Source: Chondrus crispus (taxonomy: Eukaryota; Rhodophyta; Florideophyceae; Gigartinales; Gigartinaceae). Taken from it: DNA of 64,000 nucleotides. The position numbers and the translations under genes were made by a program. The notes beneath the pieces were generated by a model. The model saw only the letters and a list, made by a program, of their open reading frames with translations, ran no database searches and was not told the origin of the DNA. Of this stretch, positions 43,996 through 55,234 are shown in pieces; the first letter of the stretch is position 1; every line of letters starts with the position of its first letter. Where the stretch lies: assembly GCF_000350225.1 (NCBI RefSeq), contig NW_005179074.1, forward strand, positions 1 through 64,000, read 5' to 3'.

Positions 43996-46449
43996 TTATC
44001 GGCGAAGTATTCGGGTACTTCTAGACCTTGACCTGCGACGTCCGGACGTCGCAGGATATGGGGGACAGGGAGAACCGGTTCTCCTTCGTGATCCTCCTCG
44101 GGTAGGGGGATGCGGACCCTCTACCCAATCTTGCAAGTACATGATCGCCTTCTGTACCTGTTGAGGTAACCGAGAACGGTCCCGGTCACCTCCCCTTCTT
44201 TGACGGGGATACCTTGTGTTCGCCTGGCGGTAATCGGGTCGATCACGACCATCGAGTTCGTTACGGCGATACCCACCTCCACGTGGGGCGAAGCGTGCGC
44301 CCCCACCCGAACGATTCGGGAGACCTTGACGCGGGGGACGGCCCTCGCCGACCGACTGCCGGAGGAGGTTACGCGCACCGGGGCGCGTCTCCATCTGGTA
44401 TCTGTTGTTCCTGTACGCCGTGAACATACGTTGTTCCGGCGACAGGAACGGGCAGGCGTACATGGCGTGCCCGTACGTACGGCACAGCCAGCACACGTAC
44501 GCGCTGCCATCCGTTGAGGCGAAGGTCGCCGCGTGGCGCGCCTCCTCATCGGTGAGGAGGGGTACGCGAGGGGCTTCGGCTCCTGCATCTCGATTCGAGA
44601 TGTCGAGCTCTGCGACCCGGGGGTCCGTACCCCTTGCCACTCTTGGAGTGTGCGCGAAGGCAGTCGCGTAACTGGATGTCGTTCCGGTCGACATCGGCGT
44701 GGGAGGTCGTCCTCCCACGGGCCCCGTTCCTTGCGTAATGAGGACAGGGTCAGCCTGCCACTCATCCTCCCCGACATGGAGGGTAGAAGCGGGCGAACTT
44801 GTTGCGGCGGACTTCGTAGTCCTGCCAGCCTTCCCTGCCGGTTTCGGGTCCGGCAGGGGTAACCCGAGCCGGGCGCGGTACGTAGTCCCTTCCGCCGTGG
44901 CGATGCGGCGGATAGTCGGTAGATCGGTCTTCTGGCTGCTTGGCAGCCGCTGAACGGTCTCGGAAACTGCGGCACGGGTCGCAAGTGCGAGTCCCCGCAC
45001 GAAGTAGTGCGCGAGGGATTGTTCGGAGAACACTGCCGTGCACCGGAACGCGGCAGTTTCTAACCGGTCCGCAAAGGTGCTCTCCGTTTCGTGGGGTTTC
45101 TGTCGCGCCGTAGCGACAGCGTCGTACGCTTCACCTAACACGTCGTCCGTGAGGTAGCGTTTCAAGAGTTGATCTACGAGCCCCGGCCAGCTCAAGTCGT
45201 CGTGGAGCTGGCCGGCGCGGAGGCCATGCATCGTATAACTCGTATACAGGCGCTCCGCATCGCGCTCCAAGGAGTGCGCGAGAACTCGTACCGCAACACC
45301 TTCCGTCAAGTGTTGCGAGTTGAAGGTTATCCGGATATCCTTCAAGAACGGCAGTAGCTGGATCGGGTCCGTACCGTCGAAGCTACGCATCGTGGGACGG
45401 ATCCCACGATAGCGTTGTACGTATTTCGCGATCCGTCCCGCATCACCCGAGGTAACGATCCTCGAGGTGTTATCTAAGCGGTACATAGGATGGTCAGCGA
45501 CGGCGCTGAACTCTTGGATCATCGTATGTACCGGCTCGAGTCCGGGTTCAGCGGGACCCAGCGTGCCGAACGGGGTAACGGGTAGCGTACGGACGTCTAC
45601 CGGTCCGGGTCGCGCAGTGTGGTCCACCGGCGGGTAGCCGCCCCAGCGGGGATCCACGGGGAACATGTGTTCTCCGGATCCGCGAGCGGCTACTCTACGG
45701 TCCGGGTCGTTACGATACGGCACCCGTCCCGTCTGCCACATGTTTCCGGGGACATGTGGCAGAGCTTGGGACTTGGACGCGACGTTGGCATCCATCGGAG
45801 GTCGTCTTTCTCCTGCCTCTCGACTGGGATCGGCCACAGTTGGGCGCCATCCTTGCGGGGCGGCAGCGTCCGGAGGTACAGTACCACCGGGCCCTCTCGT
45901 GGGGGCACCGGGCAGCCTTGCAGCCATGGTACGTTCCAGGTCACGGGCACGCTGCCGCGTGGACTCCAGGCCAGCGGTGAGGTGCGCGAAGGCACCAAGT
46001 TGCTCCGCCGAGGGGGGTTGACGAGCGTCAGGACGTCTCGATGAGGTCGGCCTCGCGAGACGACCTTCCCCATACGTAACGGGGTTCTCGGGACGCGAGT
46101 CTTCGACGAGCACCAGTCGCGATTGCAACTGGTCGACCAGTGCCCGGAGATTCTCCAGCGACTGGGTGACGCGGTCGAACCTCCCCTCGCGGATGGATCG
46201 GAGCTCGTCCATGCAGCGCGAATAGACAGCGTCCGTAACGTCGATGCGGAGGGAAGTACGGACTTCCTCGATGTAGTCTGCGATGCGGTCGAACATCGCA
46301 GCCGCTTGTCCTTCGGGGGACTCAGGCGACGGTTGGCGGTCTCGGAGACCAGCGTCGGCGTCGCCGAACGGCGGTGATGGGGCGTGCATAGCGGCCGCCT
46401 TCGGATCCGCCGGTTCGGAGCAGATCGAGGGGGCGTATTCTTGACTCAT
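43996..46449 (-). CDS. gag: Gypsy E2 gag (817 codons)
   Basis: I place the start at ATG 46447-46449 (MSQEYAPS), because the same start is kept in E1' at 18778; an upstream ATG lies inside the LTR. The N-terminal third is disordered (Pro/Arg/Asp-rich) with a helical segment FDRIADYIEEVRTSLRIDV. The middle matches retrotransposon gag capsid layout (RSFDGTDPIQLLPFLKDI, WPGLVDQLLKRYLTD). A CCHC knuckle CWLCRTYGHAMYAC lies at about 653-666, followed by an Arg/Gly-rich tail. It ends with TAA 43996-43998. Pol starts 258 bp later in the same phase, but stop codons between 43894 and 43926 exclude simple readthrough. Confidence 0.85.
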   Translation of the reverse strand: MSQEYAPSICSEPADPKAAAMHAPSPPFGDADAGLRDRQPSPESPEGQAAAMFDRIADYIEEVRTSLRIDVTDAVYSRCMDELRSIREGRFDRVTQSLENLRALVDQLQSRLVLVEDSRPENPVTYGEGRLARPTSSRRPDARQPPSAEQLGAFAHLTAGLESTRQRARDLERTMAARLPGAPTRGPGGTVPPDAAAPQGWRPTVADPSREAGERRPPMDANVASKSQALPHVPGNMWQTGRVPYRNDPDRRVAARGSGEHMFPVDPRWGGYPPVDHTARPGPVDVRTLPVTPFGTLGPAEPGLEPVHTMIQEFSAVADHPMYRLDNTSRIVTSGDAGRIAKYVQRYRGIRPTMRSFDGTDPIQLLPFLKDIRITFNSQHLTEGVAVRVLAHSLERDAERLYTSYTMHGLRAGQLHDDLSWPGLVDQLLKRYLTDDVLGEAYDAVATARQKPHETESTFADRLETAAFRCTAVFSEQSLAHYFVRGLALATRAAVSETVQRLPSSQKTDLPTIRRIATAEGTTYRARLGLPLPDPKPAGKAGRTTKSAATSSPASTLHVGEDEWQADPVLITQGTGPVGGRPPTPMSTGTTSSYATAFAHTPRVARGTDPRVAELDISNRDAGAEAPRVPLLTDEEARHAATFASTDGSAYVCWLCRTYGHAMYACPFLSPEQRMFTAYRNNRYQMETRPGARNLLRQSVGEGRPPRQGLPNRSGGGARFAPRGGGYRRNELDGRDRPDYRQANTRYPRQRRGGDRDRSRLPQQVQKAIMYLQDWVEGPHPPTRGGSRRRTGSPCPPYPATSGRRRSRSRSTRILRR

Positions 46450-46499
46450 CTCGACGCGTACGGACGCGGAGGAAAAAGAAAGTCTTCTCGGAAAGATCT

Positions 46500-46525
46500 C
46501 GGGGTCTTCTAGGTCGGGAGACCAC
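46500..46525 (-). promoter_or_regulatory. Primer binding site region of gypsy E2
   Basis: In the sense direction, directly after the LTR end TGCTACA, comes G then TGGTCTCCCGACC. The TGG start fits complementarity to a tRNA 3' CCA end. I cannot name the tRNA. E1' lacks this site. Confidence 0.6.
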
Positions 46526-47144
46526 TGTAGCATAAACACCCCTAAACGGATAGGGGTGTATGCTTAGTCCTGGAAGACCCGTACGTACGAGAGGACGGGG
46601 GAAGTCGGACCAGCTAACGAAACCGGAGCACGGGCCCGGGTAGCGTGGTAGAGCGGGATCGGGGGGAGGACGCGCACACGCGCGGGCCGATCTACGCCTC
46701 GACTCCCCGGAGCAGCGCTGGGTTACGTTCCAGCGCTGACGGGCGGAGGTGGATCTAGGCTCGCTCGCGTGCTCGTGCGTCCTCTACCCGCGCTCAGTCT
46801 CGCCTTAAGGTAGCTAACGGAAGCTTCCTTAGGATAAGCTGGAAGTCAGACCTAGGCGGTAGGTCGTGGACAAGTCCGTGCTTGTCCCCCTCGCCGCCGC
46901 CGGTCCGCTCCGTCATTTAATGTAGAATTAGTCTATCGTAACTTAGTACAGTACGTACTGTACTATGGGGCACTACTGTAGTCGGCACTGTGAGCCGACG
47001 GGGCTGACTGTATACGTGTCGTACACGTATAGTACACGTGGGGGCGCGTGCCCTCGTACACGTGTGGTACCGGCTGTCTGTAAGGTTCGTGCCTTACAGA
47101 GCCGGATCCAATTTCTAATCTAATTCTTTTGTAGTTATACTACA
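46526..47144 (-). repeat. E2 5' LTR
   Basis: 619 bp, the partner of 35991-36609, with the same ends and a few substitutions (for example near 46674 and 46930). Confidence 0.93.
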
Positions 47145-47164
47145 TTTTCAATACCTCCCCTCCA

Positions 47165-50100
47165 TCACATGCTTTGGGCAGCTTTGCATTCGGAAAGCCC
47201 AACCATGCCCACGAACTTTTCAAAAAGCACGCGACCAAGTGGTTTGGTCAGCATATCGGCTGGCATTTCTGTTGTAGGACAATGGTACAATGTGACCAGT
47301 TTTCGCTGCACCGCGTCTCGAACAAAATGATACGTAATATCAATGTGCTTGTTGCGACGATTTGTAGATTCGTTCTGAGCAAACGCAATCGTACCAGCGT
47401 TGTCACATCCAACGCGAATTGTTGGATCCGAATTCGCACCAAGTACATCGGCATGGAAGCGTCGAAGCCACGCGGCCTCTTTGCATGCTTCACTGGGTGC
47501 GATGTATTCTGCCTCACAAGTAGACTTTGCAACTGCTGTTTGTTTTCCGGAAGCCCAACTGATAGGCCCATCACAAAGCTTGAACACGTACCCACTCGTT
47601 GATTTTCGTGATTCAAGGCATCCACCCCAATCTGCGTCGCTATACCCATGAACTTCCGTACCAAGATCATCTTTACCAAACACTATTCCAAGATGCTGGG
47701 ACCCACGCAAGTATCTCAAAACACGTTTCACACCTGACCAGTGCGACTCGTGAGGGTCGGCACAGTGTTGAGATAACTTTCCAATGGCAAACGCAATATC
47801 GGGGCGGGTCCCGACCATTAGGAACATTACACATCCAATGGCCTGACGATATGGTTCAAAGCATGGGTTGTCATCAGTGCCAGTTTCGGCCACTTGCATT
47901 GTGACATGTCGAGACTGTTCCATCGGAGTAACGCAAGGATGACATGCCGACATTTTGAACCGTTTCAGTACTGCTTGGGCATACTTCGACTGCGTGACGG
48001 TCAGGACGTGTTTAGAACGTATACGGTCGATCTCTAGACCAATACAAGTCTTCGCTTCGCCAAGGTCTTTCATATATCGAATCGTTTGTTGAGTTCATTT
48101 TTCATCCATAATATGGCCTCCAAGTCACTTCCAGCTAGCAGCAGATCGTCCACGTACAACGCGATAATCATGATGACATTGCCTTGACGTCGAATGTAAA
48201 GACATGGGTCGCTGCGTGTAGTGTTGAAACCAAGTCCAGTGGTCAGAAACTCATCGATCTTACTATGCCATTGGCGATGGGCTTGCTTAAGACCATAGAT
48301 TGCTTTCAGAAGTTTACACACCGAATCAGGTTTTACTTTGTCGATGCATCCTTCAGGTTGCTCCATGTAGATTTCTTCGTGAAGGTCACCGTTGAGGAAG
48401 GCAGTCACCACGTCCATCTGATGCAGCTCAAGGTCAAAGTGCGCAACCAGTGCCAGCAGCAGACGGATAGTTGTGAAAATCCATAGCTTACTTGTACGAG
48501 TTTGGAATTTCCGTTATCACATGGGCGTGGCTAAGGAGTCCGGAAGTCACCAGAGCTGCTGCCCACCACGCCCCAGGCGTTTTGCGAACGCGAGTGGACC
48601 GACGGAGATTAGTTGGCAGATCAATAGTTTCTTCCTCAACTACGTGTTGCTCAACTACTTCGATGGTTTTGTCCTCCCCTGCAGTTGGGGAGGAGTTTGA
48701 GGATTCATCAGAGTCTTGTTGTTCATTCGGCGATGATGCTTCTGATGCCACTGCATCATTTTCTGCAACTTCCTCATCGATGTTCAAGTTGATTGTGTCA
48801 TCATCAGTTGAAGCCTTCTCGTTGGTATCCATCCGTTCACCAGATTTGCCTCCCGTGGACTCGTCAAAAGTAACATCTCTGGATACGATCACTTTGTGTA
48901 AATCACCATCCCACAACTTGTAAGCTTTCGTATTTTCAGCATAACCCAGAAACATTGCCTCCTTTGCACGGGCGTCAAGTTTCTGGATGTTGTGTTTTGG
49001 TAATGTATACCAACACTTTGAACCGAAAACACGCAAATGACCAACATTTGGCACAGATTTCATCCATAAGTGGTATGGGTCATCTTGGGGGGAATGGCAC
49101 GTGACGTGACTCAATTTCGAACGTACACTGCATTGGCAAGTGCTTCTGCCCAGAACCCCTTTGTCACTTTCTTGTGCGCTAGCATGGAGCGCACCAAGTT
49201 TACCAAAGTTCTGTTCAGTTGCTCGGCGACGCCATTTTGCTCCGGTGTGTACGCGGTCGTCATTTGATGCTGAGTACCATTTGCAATCAGAAAAGACTTA
49301 AACTGCGTGGACAGATACTCACCACCTCGATCCGTGCGAAGCACTTTGATCTTGCGACCAGTGTGAGTCTGAGCAAGTTGTGCAAACATTTTGTATCGTT
49401 CAAATGCTTCTGATTTATGGTGCATAGGGTACACTACTGACCAGTTTGAGTGATCATCTATGAAGGTAATGAAGTACTTGGCACCACCAATGGACTGCAC
49501 CTCTAAGGGGCCACACACGTCAGAGTGAACTAAATCTAGACAGAAGTATGCCCGCCTCGAGGACCGCTCTTTTGGGATCACAGATCGAGTGGCTTTGCTG
49601 TAGACGCACGCAGAACATTTTTCAGAGATGCAATCATTGTCAGTATTGTTGATTTTGTTAGCCTCATTACCAAGTAGTTTGACTCCACTTACCACATTGT
49701 CACGAATCATCGAAGCAATACCTTGAGAATGCACATGTGCAAAGCGCTCATGCCACGTTTGCAGGGTGGCAGCATGTGCAGATCCGATGTCACTGACGAT
49801 GCCGAGAACGTAAAGTTCTCCAACCAATGTCGCAGTCGCCACTACAGTTGAGCCTCGTCTGACCATGCATTTTCCACTTTCGAACCCGACTTTTAGTCCA
49901 AGTTCAGTCATTCGACTGACAGAGAGCAGAGAGAACGCAAAGTCCGGAACGTGCAATACATCCGTCAACTTGCACGGTTCGATGCGGCCATTCACATTTA
50001 ACTTCAAGGTAACGTCACCACGGCCGGCAACCTTTGCACTAGCCTTGGTTCCCATCTGAACAGAGGTGGATTCAAGTGGCTCATACGTCGCAAACAAAGA

Positions 50101-50484
50101 TCGGTCATATGTAATATGAGCTGTACAAGCTGAATCTACGAGCCACGAAGGCGACATCTCCAGATCGTTCGTGTGCGAAGCTTTCGACATCAGACATGTG
50201 AAGTCGACGCTGTTTACAACCATGTCGGGATCAGGTTTCTGTGTGACAAATGCAGATTGTTTCCGCTGAGACATACGCGGTTTATATCCGCTAGGAGGAG
50301 CCGGACGACGCCCATTCAAATCCTTTCCCCAGCAGCGGGTTGCCGTATGGCCTGTATGACCGCAGTTCGTGCATTTGTAATCGTTTATGTCCCGATTCTT
50401 CGGGGCACGATTAACCAGAGCCGATGTCTGTGAGGAGCTAGACTTCATGTTTGCTCGTTGCTCTTCCTGCAGCAGACGACTTTT
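47165..50484 (-). pseudogene. Copia E protease, integrase, RT and RNase H (deleted and frameshifted)
   Basis: Sense direction is leftward from the C2 solo LTR. It includes the knuckle and protease region, integrase (TDRGGEYLS, PEQNGVAEQ), the acidic linker, then a deletion of about 255 bp near 48478 that removes the RT N-terminus, followed by RT (YVDDLLLAGS) and RNase H to TGA at 47165-47167. There is an extra AT near 48074 inside the RT and a one-C loss near 49078, the latter shared with copia D. RNase H also has a few changes such as IAPSEA. Confidence 0.86.
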
Positions 50485-50591
50485 TGATGGTAAAATCGAG
50501 GTTTGAAAAATCTGCCACAAAAATTCGGTAACCACTAAGCCACAGACGCTGGCATCTTGGTGTCCCCTTGGGCGCGCTCACTATTTCAACA
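50485..50591 (-). repeat. C2 mini-LTR (107 bp) inserted in copia E gag
   Basis: It ends TGTTGAAATAG...CCATCA on the sense strand and is flanked by CTTTT at 50480-50484 and 50592-50596. The same LTR sits at the same gag position in copia F (61834-61940), so both gag copies descend from one interrupted copy. Confidence 0.92.
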
Positions 50592-51146
50592 CTTTTCACA
50601 AGTCCAAACTGAATATCTTTTCCTCATTGCCGAGAGCATCAAGTGCAACGATGAGAGCCTCGAAACGAGCAGGCAGACCGTTGAGCACTGCCATGGCCAT
50701 CTCCTTGTCATCGATGTTTACGCTCATTGACTTGAGGATGGCTGCCAGCTGCTTGACACGATTGATGTATGCAAGCACCTTTTCACCGGAAAGCATCTTC
50801 ACAGTGTAGAACTCACGACGTGCAGCTAGTTTGTTCAGCAAAGTGTGTCTCTCAAACACGTTGACAATAGCTTCCCACATCTCATGAGCAGTATCAACAT
50901 CACGTACATGCTCAAGATGCTCATCTGATAGGGAGAGACCAATCAGTGCTTTAGCTTTACTGTCACCTCTGACCCACTTCCTACGCTCGTCAGGGTGTTC
51001 ATCACTCGGAACTCTTCCCTCAACGATGTATTGGTCAACATCACGTAGAGCAAGCAGAAGTTGTATTTTCTGCTTCCATACGTTTCTACGTAGGAGTCCG
51101 TCAGTTTTTCGATTCTGATGGATCCTCCTCCTCCTTGATCTTCCAT
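50592..51146 (-). pseudogene. Copia E gag, N-terminal part
   Basis: ATG 51144-51146. It carries the shared start rearrangement (near 51085-51105) that shifts the frame, and several other changes (EEFRVMNTLTSV in the shifted frame). The main gag frame continues to IFSLDL, where the C2 LTR interrupts it. Confidence 0.85.
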
Positions 51147-51318
51147 TTTAGTGCAAATAAACTTCAAGTATTCGAAAATCCGTTCGGGGATCCCAAGCCG
51201 TTAACCGATAGTCAACACAATGGCAAGCCCACCCGTCTAAGAAATCCGATATGATTACTATGGAGTTGCACTAGGAGAAATTTGCGAACAGATATGTGAA
51301 TTTATTTGGATGAAATCC

Positions 51319-51861
51319 CTAACTATTCTGTCGACAAACTACCTTCAGGTCTGCAGCGCCATTCTCGTGGCACTTCAGGTGCCCGTGAGACTCAAATACG
51401 CGTTTGCAAGGGATACAACGCGGAGTCTCCTTAGCGTTGGCAACCTGAATGCGATGAGACCTAGACTGAATGTGGTCATAAAAAGCCTTCGCACTATTGC
51501 CACTAACGCCGCACACTTTACAATACCGCATATACCGCGGGCACGCCTTACTATTCCTCTTGCGCTCACGCTTGAACTCTTTATCCGCGAGAACAGTCGC
51601 TTTCCGAGCAGTAAGTCGATGCGTTGTTCTCTTTATTGGTGCGGGAACAGAGCGCAGAATACGAGGAATCCTATAAGGCGCGCTACTCGAGGAGGGACCC
51701 GGAAGCACGAGCCGAGGCGAAGGTTGATCCTCAGGCTCAAGCACCTCAACGGATACGACCTCCGATGTCCTAACCGTTCGACCGGTGACCAGCTTCCCAG
51801 GCGCAGAGCGCACCGGTACTAATTCCAGATCTAACACAACCCCGTAAAAACAGGTATTCAC
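51319..51861 (-). CDS. Copia-encoded zinc-finger accessory protein, copy E
   Basis: A 180-residue open copy. Finger 1 is intact; finger 2 reads CIPCKRVF...CHENGAAD, so the last histidine is aspartate, as in copy D. Nearly all other differences from copy D are single residues (for example LTARK for LSARK). Position and strand relative to gag are the same as in every other copy. Confidence 0.72.
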   Translation of the reverse strand: MNTCFYGVVLDLELVPVRSAPGKLVTGRTVRTSEVVSVEVLEPEDQPSPRLVLPGPSSSSAPYRIPRILRSVPAPIKRTTHRLTARKATVLADKEFKRERKRNSKACPRYMRYCKVCGVSGNSAKAFYDHIQSRSHRIQVANAKETPRCIPCKRVFESHGHLKCHENGAADLKVVCRQNS

Positions 51862-51949
51862 AATAAGGAATATGAAGATAATTGTCAGTAACAGATTTTG
51901 GAATTATTGCTCTTAAGAACCACCAAAACGTGCAAAGACAATCACTTAG

Positions 51950-52352
51950 ATGTGTAGGAAATGCAAAGAAACTCAAAACTTACTTTGCATGAGAGAACGA
52001 AGAAAAACCAAATGCGAGATTGATGACGACGGCGGTAGCCGGAGCGGAAACGAAGACGAAGACCAAAGACAGAGACAGCAGCAAGAACAACAGCAAGAAC
52101 AAAGCCAAACCAAGAACGAAGACAACGAAGACAGCGGGAGCGATGACCAAAACCAATTCACACAAGAGAGCAAGAACGACAGCAGCAGCGAAAACCAAAA
52201 CCAAGAACGACGGCAAGAACGAGAGCGACAACGACAGCGAGAAGACCAGCGGAAACAACGATGAGAAACGGCAGCGAAAACGACAGCGACAACGACGGCA
52301 GAAACAACGGAACAAGAACGACAGACTCATGCAGTGAAACAACAGCGAGGGA
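51950..52352 (-). repeat. Pyrimidine-rich leader of copia E
   Basis: Slightly shortened version of the leader tract, with the splice donor kept. It borders the primer binding site at 52353-52366. Confidence 0.65.
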
Positions 52353-52366
52353 CTGGGCCCATAACC
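52353..52366 (-). promoter_or_regulatory. Primer binding site of copia E
   Basis: GGTTATGGGCCCAG in sense orientation beside the LTR boundary at 52367. Confidence 0.82.
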
Positions 52367-53617
52367 TAATGGTAGGTTCGGAGGGGCAAGGGAAAGAAGG
52401 AGGGCAGGTTGATGTGTGTGAGTGAAGGAGTTGGTACCGAGGTTTACTTGGAGCCGTCTTTCGGCGATACTTATACACTTTGAGTGTTACACTATTCCAT
52501 TACTTTGGCACCTGGTAAACCGTACTCACCATATGCGCGACCAAGCGCGGTCCTCTTCTGACCCGTCCACACTGTTCTATTTCTACCTTACGAATTGACT
52601 ATTGACTATCAGTGCACAACAGTTTCTACACATTTCGAGTGACTGTAAACCATGGCCCTATGCATGTAATCGTTTCACACCTTACTAATCTGCATCCAGA
52701 CATGACAGAATATAATCTTGCGCAATGAACAACTTGGCATCTCTCTATTCCCAACAACGCAAAGTCCTGTCATATCTCAGTCCCCATACATGCCCTTGTT
52801 TCGTACCTTACTAATTTCGGTACACACTGCCAAACAAGTATGACGGGTAGCAACAATGTGCATCCAGACTTTCTACACATCTCACGTGATATCCAATGTG
52901 AATCACACGAGTACTGTCATCAACTTGCATCCAACGGCGCACCATAACGAGAGCACAGTACAACGTCGCATGCTGACGAGAGTGTAGCACAACAGCGCAT
53001 GCTGATGCAAGAGTCGCATACAGCGTGACGCATACACTGAATAGCCACGTAAGTACATGTCTCTTGTGAGAAATACTTGTTGTATTTTTCATTCACATGT
53101 ACTGTACTCGGACACGCGCCGGACCGTATGCAGCCGACGTGTACATGTGTACGTACACGCAGCAACCTGGCGATGTGTACATGTGTACACCGCACACAAG
53201 TGTCCAGCGCCAAGAGCATCCGTAATTACCCATTACAACCATGGTGAACAACTTGAAACCCCCGAAATGATGTAATTAAAACGTATACGGATCATTCAAG
53301 ATATATCACCAGCATGACTGCATATAAGTAGACAATAACAGACCAATAGAATTGCAGCATTCGAACTGACACCCAATAGATTTGCAGTATTGCCTGTGTA
53401 GCCCTATAGCGGTTCGGGCCAAATGCAAATTTTCGGCATTTATGCAAATTTGCATAACCCTCCAAAAGTCCACTTTTGTCCCCAGAACCCCAAAATCTGA
53501 GACTTTACACGTGTCATGTAGTGATATGGGGTGAGGGTCCGGACCGTCGAGTCATGTACACGTGTCGCTCGATTTTGCACTTTCCAGATAACAGCATGTG
53601 GTGGCACATTTTCAATA
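52367..53617 (-). repeat. Copia C1 LTR (5' LTR of copia E, right end of the minus array)
   Basis: 1251 bp with TATTGAAAATG at its sense start (53617). Directly right of it is the RNase H region of a C3 copia, so the array was inserted into that element or recombined with it. Confidence 0.9.
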
Positions 53618-55234
53618 TAGTCCCTGCATTGTCACACCCCATCATAATGGTGGGATCAGAATCAAGTCCAAGGACATCAGCAACCACTTGACGCAACCAA
53701 GTAGCCTCCTTACACGCTTCACATAGTGCAATGTACTCAGCCTCACACGTCGAAGTTGCAACCACAGTCTGTTTCCGGGAACTCTAACTGATCGCTCCAC
53801 AGCAGAACTTGAAAACATATCCGCTGGTCGACTTGCGAGAGTCTGAACAACCGGCCCAGTCAGCATCACTGAAGCCGAACAACTCTGGCGATTTGGATTT
53901 ATTGTCAAACACGATTCCTAAGTTTCGAGTCCCTTGCACGTATCGCATTACCCGTTTTACACCTGCCCAGTGTGACTCACATGGGTTAGCAGAATGTTGA
54001 GAAAGCTTTCCAATCGCATATGCCAAGTCTGGACGAGTGCTAACCATCAAGTACATCAGGGATCCCACTGCCTCACGATACGGTACATTTGTTTCGGAGT
54101 CGTTTTCGGTTGAAATCGTGGTTGTGTGACCTTGTTCAATTCAATTGAACAAGGTCACATAACCACGATACTCCAAGTTGGAGTCAGAGAGGGGTTACAC
54201 GTTGACATTCGAAAACGCTCAAGCACTTTTGATGCATACTTAGTTTGAGTGAGACTCAACGTCTTGCTGCTGCGATCCCTTTGAATTTGAAGACCAATGC
54301 AGACTTTTGCTTCACCAAGGTCTTTCGTCTCAAACCGTTTATTAAGCTCCCCCTTCATCCATTTGATGGCATCGATATCACTACCGGCGAGTAACAAGTC
54401 ATCGACATAAAGTGCAGTCAGCATGATAGTGTTACGGATGCGTTTAATGTAGAGACAAGGATCACTACGCGAAGTCTCGAATCCCAATTCACCAATTAAG
54501 AAATCATCCACTTTGGCATGCCATTGACGATGTGCTTGTTTAAGACCGTAAAGTGCTTTCAAAAGTTTGCACACGTGGTCACTTTTGCTTTTGTCAATGC
54601 ACCCTTCGGGTTGCTCCATGTAGATGTCTTCATCTAGCAACCCGTCTTCATCCAAGTCGCCGTTCAAAAACGCAGTCACGACATCCATCTGATGAAGTTC
54701 GAGGTCGTAATGAGCAACTAAGGCAAGAAGTAGACGAATAGTGGTAAACTTTATGACAGGGGCATATGTCTCAGTATAGTCAAGACCTTGCACTTGCTGG
54801 AATCCACGAGCAACAATCTGGCTTTTGCACTTTCAACTATATTGCCATTTGCATCAGGCAGTTGCTTGACATTGAAAACCCATCGAGATGTCAAGATGTT
54901 TGACGCCTCAGATCGAGGAACAAGTTTACAAGTGCGATTGCTGGTCTGCGAGGCAAGTTCTTTGTCAATGCCGGTCTGCCAAAATGCAGCTCTAGGACCG
55001 TTGGTTGCCTGGTTGAAAGTCTCGGGACCTTCAATAGCGACATGCGCATGTGAAAGAAGAGCAGCTGCAAAGTTGCTCCTCCACCATGATCCCGGAGGTC
55101 TGCTGACTCGAGACGATCTTCGCACAGCTGGAGTCGGAGTTGGAGGGGTGACATTCGGAGTTTCGACGGCAATTGGTACATCATCTTCATCTTCATCATT
55201 CTCACTTACAGAATGAGCGCCATCGTTTTCAAGA
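53618..55234 (-). pseudogene. Copia family C3 pol fragment (RT and RNase H)
   Basis: A copia polyprotein clearly diverged from C1. From right to left: the Glu/Asp-rich linker (SENDEDEDDVP), RT N-terminus (SRWVFNVKQLPDANG), FLNGDL with a five-residue insertion before DIYMEQPEG, YVDDLLLAGSDI, and RNase H (FGFSDADWAGCSDSRK, STCEAEYIALCEA) cut at GCDNAGT by the C1 LTR. Frame breaks occur near 54800 and 53775, and a 57-bp palindrome at 54114-54170 disrupts the segment between RT and RNase H. Confidence 0.85.
54114..54170. repeat. Near-perfect palindrome in C3 pol
   Basis: Arms of about 28 bp (ATCGTGGTTGTGTGACCTTG against its complement) meet at GTTCAATTCAATTGAAC, with one mismatch. Only one arm corresponds to the expected coding sequence (EQGHTTTIS), so the other is an inverted copy of it. 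Confidence 0.85.

Larger units (their letters stand above)
35991..47144 (-). mobile_element. Complete gypsy element E2 (11,154 bp)
   Basis: Two LTRs of 619 bp, a 5-bp target duplication TTTTC (35986-35990 and 47145-47149), gag, pol, a degenerate antisense gene and a polypurine tract. The LTRs differ at roughly eight positions that I can count by eye, so the insertion is not brand new. Gag-pol frames remain long and open, but the pol C-terminus is damaged. Confidence 0.95.
34744..47153 (-). repeat. Copia LTR shared by copies D and E, split by gypsy E2
   Basis: Parts 34744-35990 and 47150-47153 add up to 1251 bp, the family length. It is bordered on the left by the primer site of copia D and on the right by the polypurine tract of copia E. 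The 11-kb gypsy E2 entered four bases from its sense-strand start, with TTTTC duplicated. Confidence 0.9.
26442..53617 (-). mobile_element. Tandem copia array, minus strand (copies D and E sharing one LTR)
   Basis: Right to left: LTR 52367-53617, copia E, shared LTR (47150-47153 plus 34744-35990), copia D, LTR 26442-27692. Nested insertions: gypsy E2 in the shared LTR, a plus-strand LTR block in copia D, a C2 solo LTR in copia E gag. The left flank is gypsy E3 and the right flank is C3 copia, so the two ends no longer show a matching target. Confidence 0.85.
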
